Origin: Apium graveolens
Taxonomy: Eukaryota > Streptophyta > Magnoliopsida > Apiales > Apiaceae
Direction: 5' to 3'
Assembly (NCBI RefSeq): GCF_009905375.1
Contig: NC_133648.1
Location: 88,474,307 to 88,538,306, forward strand
DNA: 64,000 nt
Shown: piece after piece, positions 11,122 through 23,790 of the stretch
Layout of the letters: the number at the start of each line of letters is the position of its first letter
Position numbering within the stretch: position 1 is the stretch's first letter
Position numbers and translations under genes: made by a program
Notes under the pieces: model-generated
What the model was told of the DNA's origin: nothing
The model's database searches: none
The model's input: only the letters and a program-made list of their open reading frames with translations

Positions 11122-14100
11122 TGTAATATCCGGGATATAACGTGTAATTATTTTTACTATTAAATAATTAATATATGTGTTCAGTATCTATTCTGTGAGT
11201 TAATTGTTAAGTGATATATGTACTTGAATATTCAAAAATAATATTAATTGAGTATTTTAATTTTCATATGTCCAAAATAAAATATAGATAATTGTCATAT
11301 CTTCCTAATTATTTTTATGTGGATTTATAGATTTATAAGAATCATATGAAATTTTTTAAATTTTTTTCCGGGTAATTAAAATTTATTTTATAAAAACGGG
11401 AACCAACTGACGTCAACCGTTACGTTTTTGGAACCCGAAACTCTTCCGAGAACTCCTTCTTAACCTAATTGTAATATTCCGAGCATTTTCCATGTTTCAA
11501 CTTTTTCGATCCGGCGTACGGTTTATCCTGCGCGGGTCCCGGCATAACATTTTCGATACAATATTTATTTCGGTAAATTAATAAAACCCGTATTTTCGAT
11601 AAACGGGAGCTTTTTTATTAAACTATCTCAATTATCACTTCGTAGTACGTGTAACTGGGTGCTGAGACCAAGACCGCAGTACTGATTTGGATAATTATCC
11701 CGAAAACCGATACCGTTTGGATCAGTTTTTATAAATAAACGTACCATTTTATATCCGGAATGATCCAACGGGATACTAATTTTCCGTAATTATAAATAGC
11801 CTTTTACCGTATTTTATTTCGTATAAAAATCATTTGCAGACAGATAATTATATAATTTTACAGAGAAAAATCTTATATTCATAAACTGTTCTAAGAATCA
11901 AACAGCAAAACGAAGGCGTTACCGATCTCTGTTTTCAAAGCTTGAGTAACCAAAACGAAGGATTTGAGGTGTTCTATCAGATTCTGAGCTTTGTTTCACT
12001 GCAGAATCAAAGGTTTAATTTCTAAAAATTTATTTATTTTCGAATTTATTTTATTAAAAATATGAATTTTTGTTCGGATGATTGTTTGTATGATTTGATG
12101 ATTGCATGTTGTAGAGCTTGTTTTCCTGATGATTTTCATATGTCATACGTATGATTTGGAGTTCAATAACATGTTCAAATTTGAGTTTGATTTTCGAATT
12201 TTAAAATTAGGGTTTATAACCCGTATGAATGTTCTTAATTGAAATTTGGGGGTTTCTTATTCTGTGATAGATTGATGTTGTGTTATAGTGGGTTGTGTTC
12301 TTTGTGAAATTAGCAATCCAGTCGTACAAGTTTCATGAACCAACGAGGTCTGTAGAGAAGGGAGTTGTGTTTTGAATATTTTCGATGTTCGCCGGAAACC
12401 GGCGATGTTCTTGGCCAATTTCCGGCCAAAACATGAATGATTATAATGATTTGATTGCATGAATATGTTCCTGGTGAGGTGTAGTTGTGATCTGGACAGT
12501 TTGGTGGCCTGAGGTGGCCGGAATCGTGTTCTCCGGCCACACTCCGGCGAAGTCGACGGCGGGGTTGGAAAAATTGCAAACAAGCCCCTGTAGTTTTAAA
12601 AACGATGCAGTTAGGTCCCTGAAGTTTCCAGACTTTGCAAAAATAGGATTCCTGTTTTAAAAATGTTTAAAAATCATATTTCCTATTTATTTTTATTATA
12701 AAAATTCGTTTTTAATTTCTGAAAATTCTAAAAATTATTATTTTAATTCCGAAAATTATTTTTAATTCACAAATAAATCTGAATTAATTAGTTAATTAAT
12801 TTCAGTTAATTTTTAATTGATTGATTAGTCAATTAATTCGAAAATTAATTGATTAATTGATTTAATTAATTATTAATTGATTTTAATTAATTATTTAATT
12901 AAATTTAATTATTAAAAATGATTTAAAAATTCTAGAAAATAGTTTCGAGCTTTAAAATATTATTCTAAATTATTTTCAAGGCTCGATAATTATTCTAAAA
13001 TTGTTTCGGAGCCAGAATTGGCCAACCGAACCCTGTTTATTAACCCAAAATTGATCCAACGACCCGTTTTAATTCCGAAAAATGTTTTAAAAATTATTTT
13101 AAATACCCGAAAGCACATTTATGACCCGAGACTTCTTTATAAATGATATGTCATTGATTACGTGATGTATTATGTGTTATACGTGACCTGTTGTTTGACT
13201 ATCGGTCTATATATTCGGTGTTTACTTCGTTATTGCATAGATTTCAATCCGTTAATCGGATTTGGGTAAAACGAAGGGTAGATAGAAGTGTGTGTTGAAT
13301 AGAACTCTATGAGTTGATGATTGATAGATGCTTATGATATGTGAGCAGAAAAGGCAAGACGTAGGAAAGGAAAACAGATAGTTGAAGAGTAAGACGGTTG
13401 TGATTGGAAGTCAGTGCAGAGTAGTAAGCTAATACCAGGCAAGTGTTCTGAACTTTCTCGAGATATTATAATTCTTGATAGTCTTGTTGACATTGCAAGT
13501 GCTTTGAAGCACGAAAACCTAAACCCTGATTTCAGTTATTGTTCTTGAGCTATGAACCATATTCTTTCTAAGCCATTGATTATTGTAAACCCAAACTCGA
13601 ACCTCAAGTATACGATACTATTCCATAAATACATGCAAACAAAATCCCAAACACTGAACTGAATTACTTGTACATTCAACCATTGTATCCTATGCTTTGA
13701 GAGCCCAAATCTTTGAAATCCTGAAATATTGATTCTTTTGTTATCCAATTCTTTCATTACCCAGCATTCAAGCTTTTAAACTACTTTATTGATCCTGACA
13801 AAGATTGAAAACCTTTCATTGTTAAACACTCATTGTTGTTAATGATTTTGGTTATTGTTTATTATTGCATATTCTGTTATTATGTTAGAATTGGAGTGTT
13901 TTTATAAAATTGTGGACCACATTCGTGGTCAGACCATATAATGGTCAAGTTAGGCCAATGTGTGCCTTGGATCCAGTAGTTAGAGCAATGCTGTGTGCCT
14001 TGCTCGGGGTTAGTGCGTGACTGATCAGCAGCCTAACCTTGGTTTTTAAATTAAAAGTATAATATCCAATTCTAAATCATAATCCAATGTTCACTTGATA

Positions 14101-14549
14101 TCATAATCATAGTCACCTGATGATCATTATTCTCAGTTTTGTCATTGTGACTTGCTGAGCTAGTTAGCTCATTTGTGCGATGTTGTTTATATTCTTTCCA
14201 GTTAAAAAGGAACCAGTTGGTAGCAAGGATCCCCAGTCCAGCGCGAGAGCTAGGGGTTCAGGTTGAGGAAGCTGAGCTAGTAGGCTTCTTTTGGGATAAT
14301 TTAAGTTTGTAAAAGTTTGTAATAATGTTTGATACTCAGTGTGAGTTTGAAATAGTTGGGATTGGAACGGTTTGTAATATATTAGTGTGTTTGGCTTGTG
14401 TGCATACTTTAACCTGTTGCGGTCCCTCGTGGTTGATAAGTAGGGTCACTGCATATATTATTATTATCTTTATTATTGTCATAAGCAGATTATAATTAAG
14501 GTGTGTGTGTGGACCCCAAACTTCTGACCCGGGTTTGGAGGGCGCCACA
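11122..14549 (+). repeat. G2 5' LTR (3428 bp)
   Basis: It starts TGTAATATCCGG and ends GGCGCCACA. It is nearly identical to 20359-23790. It contains a TATA box at 11791-11799, an AATTAATT-rich tract (about 12780-12915) and no real ORF. The short open frames at 12257-12583 and 13536-13757 are chance. Confidence 0.96.
11791..11799 (+). promoter_or_regulatory. Candidate TATA box of G2 5' LTR
   Basis: TATAAATAG, about 670 bp into the LTR and kept in the 3' LTR at 21031-21039. If used, transcription would start near 11820-11830, leaving about 2.7 kb of R/U5 plus about 1.2 kb before gag as an unusually long leader. Confidence 0.55.
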
Positions 14550-14553
14550 GGTT

Positions 14554-14565
14554 TGGTATCAGAGC
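14554..14565 (+). other. G2 primer binding site, initiator-Met tRNA type
   Basis: TGGTATCAGAGC, five bases after the 5' LTR end. Confidence 0.92.
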
Positions 14566-14747
14566 TACAGGTTATAAGTCACTGACACAAGCCTAGGCTA
14601 ACGGGAATGGGTAGAGGGTTAAGATTAGAAGTAAGGCATAGGATGAAAGAACGTTGAGAGGTTGAGTGCTTCGGTATATCAGGTATTAGTATAGTTTGCG
14701 TTATGGAACGAGATTCTTATATTGCGATATGATTTCAGATAGCAGAG

Positions 14748-15260
14748 ATGGCCGACTCTTTTATTCCCGTATCAGCTGATCACTCAGAGCCTTCAGTTGG
14801 AGTGCCGTTTTCGCATCCACGTCCTGTTGTTCCACCAGTATTGGCTATTCTACCTCCACCGGTGTTGCAGCCCGTGCCACTGCAGGCTATTCCACCTCCA
14901 GGCATGAGGCCACCTGTTAGAGGACCCCCACCTGCTGATTCCGGTTTTACTAGTCATTCAGTTACAGGAGTACCTTTTCAGTTCTCTTCTTATCCTGTCC
15001 CATATCATCAGTTTGAGGCTTGCCTTATGGAGCAGCGATTCCTTCAGGGTCAGATTCAGGAGTTACTACATATCATGCGTACCAGAGAGGTTGGGAGTGG
15101 TGAGAGGCGACTCAGAGAGAGGCTACAGGCATTTCGTAGGACAGCTGCAGTGAGGATTGCTGAGGCTACACATGAGGACATCACCCCTGACTTCCTAGTG
15201 GAATGGGCTAAGTGGGTTCTAGAGGAGCTTGAGGAGATTGGAGGTCCAGAATTGCCATGA
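14748..15260 (+). CDS. G2 leader ORF (170 aa), function unknown
   Basis: An uninterrupted ORF between PBS and gag. Residues about 1-75 are Pro-rich with repeated PP/PPP; residues about 90-165 are predicted by eye to be helical and charged (MEQRFLQGQ..., RRLRERLQAFRR, then an acidic EWAKWVLEELEE end). No signal peptide, membrane segment or known domain is visible. The ATG follows the PBS by 180 bp. It is the only intact frame in G2, whereas gag-pol has four lesions. Ordinary gag cannot be this frame, since gag lies at 15720. A role as a leader-encoded accessory protein is inference; non-functional read-through of a long leader is the alternative. Confidence 0.6.
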   Translation: MADSFIPVSADHSEPSVGVPFSHPRPVVPPVLAILPPPVLQPVPLQAIPPPGMRPPVRGPPPADSGFTSHSVTGVPFQFSSYPVPYHQFEACLMEQRFLQGQIQELLHIMRTREVGSGERRLRERLQAFRRTAAVRIAEATHEDITPDFLVEWAKWVLEELEEIGGPELP

Positions 15261-15719
15261 GTTAGAGACTCAGAGGTGGAGATGCGGAGCAGTGTTGTAT
15301 GGTTATATAGCATGTACAGTAGTGTGTAGTGTGTATCAGTAGACTTTTGAGTTGTATTTATAGACTAGCTATGTTGACTAGTGAGTAGGTTGTTGTACCC
15401 TTTTTGCTTTTACTTTCGAAGCATCTTTACGCTTGTACTACCCTAAAACTTTTGATCTATATATATCAGTACCTTTTTCCTTTCCAGCACTGTCATTTAT
15501 TTTATTGCACCTGTTTTACCTTACCTTATTTATTGCACCAGTTATACCCTGTGATGTCATGTACCCTGTTTTCCATAACTGTTTATATTCTGTAAAGAAG
15601 CATGCAATTTACTTAATTACCACTGTTTTCAAAAAGAGATATTCCTGTTTTACAAAACTTTTCTTTTATGCAAATATTTAATTTAAAAGCTAAATAAATT
15701 GATTGATTCTTTACAGAAA
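15261..15719 (+). other. G2 spacer between leader ORF and gag
   Basis: A pyrimidine-rich stretch (notably 15400-15600) with no supported gene. The small frames at 15404-15681 consist of low-complexity Leu/Phe/Tyr codons. Confidence 0.5.
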
Positions 15720-17594
15720 ATGCCTCCCAAAAGAAATACCTGCACCAACACCCGAAATGAAGAAACCAACAACAACAACAATCAAGATGATACAAACCCG
15801 AATGTGAACCCAGGACCTATGAACCCAGCAATAGCCCAGATTCTTTAAATCTTGGCCCAACTAATAGTTCACCTAGCACAACAACAACAAAGACAGACCA
15901 ATCCCCAGGTAACTTTCAAAACTTTTCAGGCAATAAACCCACCAGAATTCAAGGGTTCCTTAGAGCCAATTGAAGCAAATGTTTGGTTAAAGGAAATAGA
16001 GAAGGAATTTGCCTTAGTGAAAGTAAAGGAAGAATAGAAGGTTGAGTTTGCAAGTTACTATCTGAAGAATGAAGCCACCTATTGGTGGGAGATGGTGAAG
16101 ACATTGGAAGGTACGAATGTTATTACTTGGGAAAGGTTCAAGGAATTGTTTCTAGAAAAGTATTTCCCTCAGTTTGTTCAGGATCAAATGGAGCTGAAGT
16201 TTTTAGAGTTAAAGCAAGGGAATATGTCGGTAACAGATTATGAGGGGAAGTTTGAGGAATTGTCAAGGTATGTGCCGTCGTATGTTGATACTAATAGAAA
16301 GAAAGCTAAGAGATTCCAGCAAGGCTTAAAGCCATGGATCAGAGGGAAGGTAGCTATTTTTGAATTGGATACCTATGCCGGGGTTGTACAGAAGGCTATG
16401 ATCGCAGAGACAGAGAGTGAGATGTTCCAGAAAGATAAGGAAAGCAAGAAAAGGAAAGTTGAGGGAAGTGAGGGTCAATCACAAACAGGGAAGTTTCCAA
16501 ATTTTAAGAAGGGCAAGTTTCAGCCAGGGAGAAATTTTAATTTCAGGAGACAAAATGCAGGAGACGGAGGCCAGGGCAATCGTCCAGCTAATGTGAATCA
16601 GCCGAATCAGTTGAGATTAACTTTTCCAGATTGTCAAGTTTGTGGAAAGAAGCATGGAGGAGTTTGTAACAAGTTGAATGAGGTATGTTTTAAATGCAAC
16701 CAGAAAGGGCACTATTCAAGGGAGTGCCGAAATCAGCCAGCAAATAAGGATCAGCCTATCCGGAATCCAGCAGTGAAGGTTCCAGTCATTGGATTTACAT
16801 GCTTTAAATGTGGGAAGCCAGGACATATGGCCAGGGATTGCAAGACACCAGCCCCAGTCAGTAATGCATTGAGGATTATGGGATCTACCCCAACAGTGAA
16901 TGAGACTTCAAGGGCTAGAGTTTTTGACATGTCGGTGAAGGATGCGATCCAGGATACGGATGTCGTGGCAGGTACGCTTAATGTGAATTCTTTATGTGCC
17001 AAAGTGTTAATAGACTCGGGAGCAACCCGATCGTTTGTTTCACAAGATTTTGTTAGTAAATTAAACTGTCCAGTTGAGTGCTTAAATGAAATAATGACTG
17101 TGGAATTAGCAAATCAAGAACGTGTAACTGTAAACCAAGTTTGTGGAAATTGTGAGATTGAGATTTCTGGTAGTAAATTTTGTGTAGATTTGATACCATT
17201 TAAGTTAGGAGAATTTGATGTGATATTAGGGATGGATTGGTTATCTAAGCATGATGCTCAGATAGATTGTCGAAATAAGAAAGTAATGGTGAAAACGCCA
17301 GACGAAAGAATAATAACATTCAAAGGTCAGAAACAAATAAAGAAATTCTTAACAATAATTCAAGCCAAGAAGTTACTACGACAAGGATGTGAGCATTTCG
17401 TAGCATATGTAATCGACAGAAGTCAGGAGCCAGCAAAACTTGAAGATATTCCAGTAGTGAATGAATTTCCAGACGTATTTCCCGACGAGTTACCAGGACT
17501 TCCTCCAGATAGAGAAATTGAATTTGCGATCGACTTAGAACCTGGAACAGAATCGACCCGTACAGAATGGCGCCTGTTGAGATTAAAGAGCTAG
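15720..17594 (+). pseudogene. G2 gag and protease (two nonsense codons, ends in frameshift)
   Basis: One frame from ATG 15720. It has an Asn-rich N-terminus, the retrotransposon gag core (about 15930-16440), two canonical CCHC zinc knuckles (16686-16727 and 16800-16841) and an atypical Cys/His cluster just before them (CQVCGKKHGGVC). The aspartic protease active site LIDSGATRSF follows, with its Asp codon at 17013-17015. The chain is cut by TAA at 15846-15848 and TAG at 16035-16037; both flanking sequences continue in frame. Near 17550-17566 bases are missing relative to the usual RT entry, shifting pol into another frame, so this frame ends at 17594. The role is particle formation and polyprotein cleavage in the cytoplasm. 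Confidence 0.93.
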
Positions 17595-20320
17595 CAAGGC
17601 AATTGCAAGAATTGTTAGAGAAAGGAGTAATTAGACCCAGCGTATCCCCGTGGGGAGCCCCGGTATTATTTGTCAAGAAGAAAGATGGAAGCATGAGACT
17701 GTGCATTGACTATAGGGAGCTCAACAAGCTGACAATCAAGAACAAGTATCCGTTACCCAGAATCGATGATCTGTTTGACCAATTGAAGGGAGCCAAGTAC
17801 TTCTCCAAAATTGATTTAAGATCGGGATATCATCAACTAAAGATCAAGCCAGAAGATATACCAAAGACAGCTTTCAGAACAAGGTATGGGCATTATGAAT
17901 TTCTAGTGATGTCTTTTGGATTGACCAATGCCCCAGCAGCGTTTATGGACCTGATGAACAGAATTTTTAAGGAGTATTTGGATAAGTTTGTTATTGTGTT
18001 TATAGACGATATTTTAATCTATTCCAAGACGGAAGAGGATCATGCGGAACATGTGAGAACGGCTTTGGAGATTTTAAGGAAAAAGAAGTTATATGCTAAA
18101 CTGTTGAAGTGTGAGTTTTGGCTACAGGAAGTTCAGTTCTTAGGACACATAGTCAGTAACGAAGGGATCAAAGTGGACCCGGCAAAGATCGAAGCAATTA
18201 CGAATTGGGAGAGACCGAGAACACCCACTGAGGTAAGAAGTTTCCTAGGATTGGCGGGATATTATCGTCGATTTGTTCAGAATTTCTCAAGGATTGCCAC
18301 ATCATTAACAAAGCTTACACGAAAGAATGAAAAGTTTATATGGAACGACAAGTGCGAAGAAAGTTTTCAGGAGTTAAAGCGAAGATTAATCACGGCACCT
18401 GTTTTGTCACTTCCAGACGATCAAGGGAATTTCGTAATTTATAGCGATGCTTCTCATAAAGGATTAGGATGTGTTCTTATGCAGCACGACAAGGTGATTG
18501 CTTATGCGTCAAGGCAATTGAAACCACACGAACAGAAATATCCTACTCATGACTTGGAGCTAGCAGCTATAGTTTTTGCTTTGAAGATTTGGAGACATTA
18601 TTTGTATGGAGAAAAGTGTGAGATTTTCACGGATCACAAAAGTTTGAAATATATATTTACCCAGAAGGAACTTAATATGAGGCAAAGGAGATGGTTAGAA
18701 TTGATCAAGGATTATGATTGCTCGATTAATTATCATCCCGGTAAGGTGAATGTTGTAGCAGATGCGTTAAGTCGGAAGGAAAGGTTAAATGTGTTATCTG
18801 TACCTGAAGAAATATATAAAGAATTTCAGAAATTAGAATTGGAGGTTAGAATTTGCAAGCCTGAGAAAGCAAAAGTGTACAGTATGATTTTCCAACCGGA
18901 GTTATTGGAGAAAATAAAGAAATGCCAGAAAGAGGTAATGGATCAAGATATAAATAGTTTGGTAGGTGAGGAATTATGCACGCAACAAGATGATCAAGGT
19001 ATTCTTAGGTTTTCTTCAAGAGTTTGGATTCCACCAGTGACGGAGTTAAAGAATGAAATTTTACAAGAGGCACATAGTTCAAGATATTCCATCCATCCAG
19101 GGAGTACCAAAATGTACAGAGATTTAAAGAAGAATTATTGGTGGCCAAATATGAAGAGGGAAATTGCGGAATGGGTTAGCAAATGTTATACCTGTCAGAG
19201 AGTTAAAGCAGAGCATCAGAGACCAAGCGGATTGCTACAGCCATTGGAGATTCCAGAATGGAAGTGGGAACATATTACCATGGATTTCATAGTTGGATTA
19301 CCAAGGACAAGGGCTAATCATGATGCCATTTGGGTTATAGTGGATAGACTTACCAAGTCAGCTCATTTTCTGCCTATAAATGAAAGATTTTCGCTCGACA
19401 AGTTAGTCCATATGTACCTAAAAGAAATTGTAGTTCGTCATGGAGTTCCAGTGTCTATCGTATCTGATCAAGATCCAAGGTTTAATTCAAGATTTTGGAA
19501 GAGTTTTCAAGAATGTTTGGGAACAAAATTGAATATGAGTACGGCCTATCACCCGTAGACGGACGGCCAAAGTGAAAGAACAATCCAGACAATCGAGGAC
19601 ATGCTACGTGTTTGTGCTATTGATTTCAAAGGAAGTTGGGACGAGCATTTACCCCTGGTAGAATTTGCTTATAACAACAGTTATCACGCCAGCATTGGGA
19701 TGCCACCTTATGAAGCCCTTTATGGACACAAATGTAGATCTCCATTATATTGGAACGAAGTAGGAGAACGCAAAATACTCGGACCTGAATTGGTGCAACA
19801 GACAAAGGAAGTTGTTGAAATTATCCAGAAGAGATTAATAGCCGCACAAAATCGTCAGAGGAGATATGCAGACCAGTCAAGGAAAGACATGGAATTTGAA
19901 GAAGGGAGCTTGGTATTATTGAAAGTATCACTGTGGAAAGGACTAACGAGGTTTGGGAAGAAAGGGAAGCTAAGCCCAAGATATGTCGGACCTTTTGAGA
20001 TCCTAAAGAGCGTTGGCAAAGTCACTTACGAATTGGCGTTACCTCCGCACATGGGGCACATTCACAATGTTTTTCATGTATCGATACTCAAGAAATATAA
20101 TCCAGACTCCAGGCATGTAATAGAATATGAGCCAATAGAGCTTCAGGCAGATTTATCATATGTAGAGAATCCAATAGAGATTTTAGAGGAAAGAGAGAAA
20201 GTATTGAGGAATAAAGTGATAAAGGTAGTAAGAGTATTGTGGAGAAACCCAAAGGTTGAAGAGTCAACCTGGGAGTTAGAAAGTGATATGAGAGAAAAGT
20301 ATCCTCATTTGTTTTCTTAG
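17567..20320 (+). pseudogene. G2 pol: RT, RNase H, integrase, chromodomain (one nonsense codon)
   Basis: A single frame broken by TAG at 19556-19558. [21 protein letters not shown] near residue 48 and the catalytic FIDD at residues 145-148. RNase [16 protein letters not shown] and [10 protein letters not shown]. Integrase: zinc-binding [10 protein letters not shown]...CYTCQR, then catalytic Asp 573 and Asp 634, with the Glu codon at 19574-19576 (position 670, DX35E spacing). The stop at codon 664 falls just before this Glu and so removes catalysis. Behind it lie the GPF motif (RYVGPFEI), the HNVFHVS segment and a C-terminal chromodomain ending YPHLFS. Chromodomains of this kind are thought to guide integration to heterochromatin. 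The entry from gag is shifted in frame near 17550. Confidence 0.95.
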
Positions 20321-20342
20321 GAGATTCTGAGGACAGAATCCT

Positions 20343-20358
20343 TTTAAGGGGGTAAGGA
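20343..20358 (+). other. G2 polypurine tract
   Basis: TTTAAGGGGGTAAGGA directly abuts the 3' LTR start TGTAATATCC at 20359. It is the plus-strand primer site for reverse transcription. Confidence 0.88.
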
Positions 20359-23300
20359 TGTAATATCCGGGATATAACGTGTAATTATTTTTACTATTAA
20401 ATAATTAATATGTGTGTTCAGTATCTATTCTGTGAGTTAATTGTTAAGAGATATATGTACTTGAATATTCAAAAATAATATTAATTGAGTATTTTAATTT
20501 TCATATGTCCAAAATAAAATATAGATAATTGTCATATCTTCCTAATTATTTTTATGTTGATTTATAGATTTATAAGAATTATATGAAATTTTTAAAATCT
20601 TTTTCCGGGTAATTAAAATTTATTTTATAAAAACGGGAACCAACCGACGTCAACCGTTGTTACATTTTTGGAACCCGAAACTCTTCCGAGAACTCCTTCC
20701 TAACCCAATTGTAATATTCCGAGCATTTTCCATGTTTCGACTTTTTCGATCCGGCGTACAGTTTGTCCTGCGCGGGTCCCGGCACAACATTTTCGATACA
20801 ATATTTGTTTCGGTAAATTAATAAAACCCGTATTTTCGATAAACGGGAGCTTTTTTATTAAACTATCCCAATTATCACTTCGTAGTACGTGTAACTGGGT
20901 GCTGAGACCAAGACCGCAGTACTGATTTGGATAATTATCCCGAAAACTGATACCGTTTGGATCAGTTTTTATAAATAAACGTACCATTTTATATCCGGAA
21001 TGATCCAACGGGATACTAATTTTCCGTAATTATAAATAGCCTTTTACCGTATTTTATTTCATATAAAAATCATTTGCAGACAGATAATTATATAATTTTA
21101 CAGAGAAAAATCTTATATTCATAAACTGTTCTAAGAATCAAACAGCAAAACGAAGGCGTTACCGATCTCTGTTTTCAAAGCTTGAGTAACCAAAACGAAG
21201 GATTTGAGGTGTTCTATCAGATTCTGAGCTTTGTTTCACTGCAGAATCAAAGGTTTAATTTCTAAAAATTTATTTATTTTCGAATTTATTTTATTAAAAA
21301 TATGATTTTTTGTTCGGATGATTGTTTGTATGATTTGATGATTGCATGTTGTAGAGCTTGTTTTCCTGATGATTTTCATATGTCATACGTCTGATTTGGA
21401 GTTCAATAACATGTTCAAATTTGAGTTTGATTTTCGAATTTTAAAATTAGGGTTTATAACCCGTATGAATGTTCTTAATTGAAATTTGGGGGTTTCTTAT
21501 TCTGTGATAGATTGATGTTGTGTTATAGTGGGTTGTGTTCTTTGTGAAATTAGCAATCCAGTCGTATAAGTTTCATGAACCAACGAGGTCTGTAGAGAAG
21601 GGAGTTGTGTTTTGAATATTTTCGATGTTCGCCGGAAACCGGCGATGTTCTTGGCCAATTTCCGGCCAAAACATGAATGATTATAATGATTTGATTGCAT
21701 GAATATATTCCTGGTGAGGTGTAGTTGTGATCTGGACAGTTTGGTGGCCTGAGGTAGCCGGAATCGTGTTCTCCGGCCACACTCCGGCGAAGTCGACGGC
21801 GGGGTTGGAAAAATTGCAAACAAGCCCCTGTAGTTTTAAAAACGATGCAGTTAGGTCCCTGAAGTTTCCAGACTTTGCAAAAATAGGATTCCTGTTTTAA
21901 AAATGTTTAAAAATCATATTTCCTATTTATTTTTATTATAAAAATTCGTTTTTAACTTCTGAAAATTCTAAAAATTATTATTTTAATTCCGAAAATTATT
22001 TTTAATTCACAAATAAATCTGAATTAATTAGTTAATTAATTTCAGTTAATTTTTAATTGATTGATTAGTCAATTAATTCGAAAATTAATTGATTAATTGA
22101 TTTAATTAATTATTAATTGATTTTTAATTAATTATTTAATTAAATTTAATTATTAAAAATGATTTAAAAATTCTGGAAAATAGTTTCGAGCTTTAAAATA
22201 TTATTCTAAATTATTTTCAAGGCTCGATAATTATTCTAAAATTGTTTCGGAGCCAGAATTGGCCAACCGAACCCTATTTATTAACCCAAAATTGATCCAA
22301 CGACCCGTTTTAATTCCGAAAAATGTTTTAAAAATTATTTTAAATACCCGAAAGCACATTTATGACCCGAGACTTCTTTATAAATGATATGTCATTGATT
22401 ACGTGATGTATTATGTGTTATACGTGACCTGTTGTTTGACTATCGGTCTATATATTCGGTGTTTACTTCGTTATTGCATAGATTTCAATCCGTTAATCGG
22501 ATTTGGGTAAAACGAAGGGTAGATAGAAGTGTGTGTTGAATAGAACTCTATGAGTTGATGATTGATAGATGCTTATGATATGTGAGCAGAAAAGGCAAGA
22601 CGTAGGAAAGGAAAACAGATAGTTGAAGAGTAAGACGGTTGTGATTGGAAGTCAGTGCAGAGTAGTAAGCTAATACCAGGCAAGTGTTCTGAACTTTCTC
22701 GAGATATTGTAATTCTTGATAGTCTTGTTGACATTGCAAGTGCTTTGAAGCACGGAAACCTAAACCCTGATTTCAGTTATTGTTCTTGAGCTATGAACCA
22801 TATTCTTTCTAAGCCATTGATTATTGTAAACCCAAACTCGAACCTCAAGTATACGATACTATTCCATAAATACATGCAAACAAAATCCCAAACACTGAAC
22901 TGAATTACTTGTACATTCAACCATTGTATCCTATGCTTTGAGGGCCCAAATCTTTGAAATCCTGAAATATTGATTCTTTTGTTATCCAATTCTTTCATTA
23001 CCCAGCATTCAAGCTTTTAAACTACTTTATTGATCCTGACAAAGATTGAAAACCTTTCATTGTTAAACACTCATTGTTGTTAATGATTTTGGTTATTGTT
23101 TATTATTGCATATTCTGTTATTATGTTAGAATTGGAGTGTTTTTATAAAATTATGGACCAGATTCGTGGTCAGACCATATAATGGTCAAGTTAGGCCAAT
23201 GTGTGCCTTGGATCCAGTAGTTAGAGCAATGCTGTGTGCCTTGCTCGGGGTTAGTGCGTGACTGATCAGCAGCCTAACCTTGGTTTTTAAATTAAAAGTA

Positions 23301-23790
23301 TAATATCCAATTCTAAATCATAATCCAATGTTCACTTGATATCATAATCATAGTCACCTGATGATCATTATTCTCAGTTTTGTCATTGTGACTTGCTGAG
23401 CTAGTTAGCTCATTTGTGCGATATTGTTTATATTCTTTCCAGTTAAAAAGGAACCAGTTGGTAGCGAGGATCCCCAGTCCAGCGTGAGAGCTAGGGGTTC
23501 AGGTTGAGGAAGCTGAGCTAGTAGGCTTCTTTTGGGATAATTTTAGTTTGTAAAAGTTTGTAATAATGTTTGATACTCAGTGTGAGTTTGAAATAGTTGG
23601 GATTGGAACGGTTTGTAATATATTAGTGTGTTTGGCTTGTGTGCATACTTTAACCTGTTGCGGTCCGTGGTGGTTGATAAGTAGGGTCACTGCATATATT
23701 ATTATTATCTTTATTATTGTCATAAGCAGATTATAATTAAGGTGTGTGTGTGGACCCCAAACTTCTGACCCGGGTTTGGAGGGCGCCACA
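20359..23790 (+). repeat. G2 3' LTR (3432 bp)
   Basis: Nearly identical to 11122-14549. It differs by about 40 substitutions and small indels (for example 3 bases near 20660). Candidate TATA box TATAAATAG at 21031-21039. It ends GGCGCCACA, followed by the ATTTA duplication at 23791-23795. Confidence 0.96.

Larger units (their letters stand above)
11122..23790 (+). mobile_element. G2: complete Tekay-like Ty3/gypsy chromovirus element
   Basis: A 12,669-bp full-length element: 5' LTR 3428 bp, PBS, leader ORF, gag-PR-RT-RNase H-IN-chromodomain, polypurine tract, 3' LTR 3432 bp, and ATTTA target duplication. The two LTRs differ at about 40 substitutions plus a few small indels by hand count (about 1.2%), making this the youngest insertion that can be dated here. 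The polyprotein has three nonsense codons and one frameshift, so this copy cannot make a full product. The integrase C-terminal chromodomain and overall sequence suggest the Tekay/Del chromovirus lineage. A named-family assignment would need a database. Confidence 0.95.

Noticed and set aside
12257..12583. ORFs of 108 and 89 aa on the minus strand (also 21497-21823)
   Set aside because: They lie inside both G2 LTRs, overlap each other in two frames and have no domain; chance frames in an LTR.
13536..13757. 73-aa ORF repeated at 22777-22998
   Set aside because: It is duplicated only because both LTRs carry it; no protein features.
14554..14565. tRNA-like sequence TGGTATCAGAGC at several places
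   Set aside because: Only the 12-base primer site next to LTR ends; no tRNA cloverleaf.
15404..15681. Hydrophobic small ORFs in the G2 spacer, possible membrane peptide
   Set aside because: They arise from a pyrimidine-rich tract; overlapping frames, no start context or conservation visible.
17567..20320. Endogenous pararetrovirus
   Set aside because: Domain order PR-RT-RH-IN with LTRs, PBS and polypurine tract; no movement protein.
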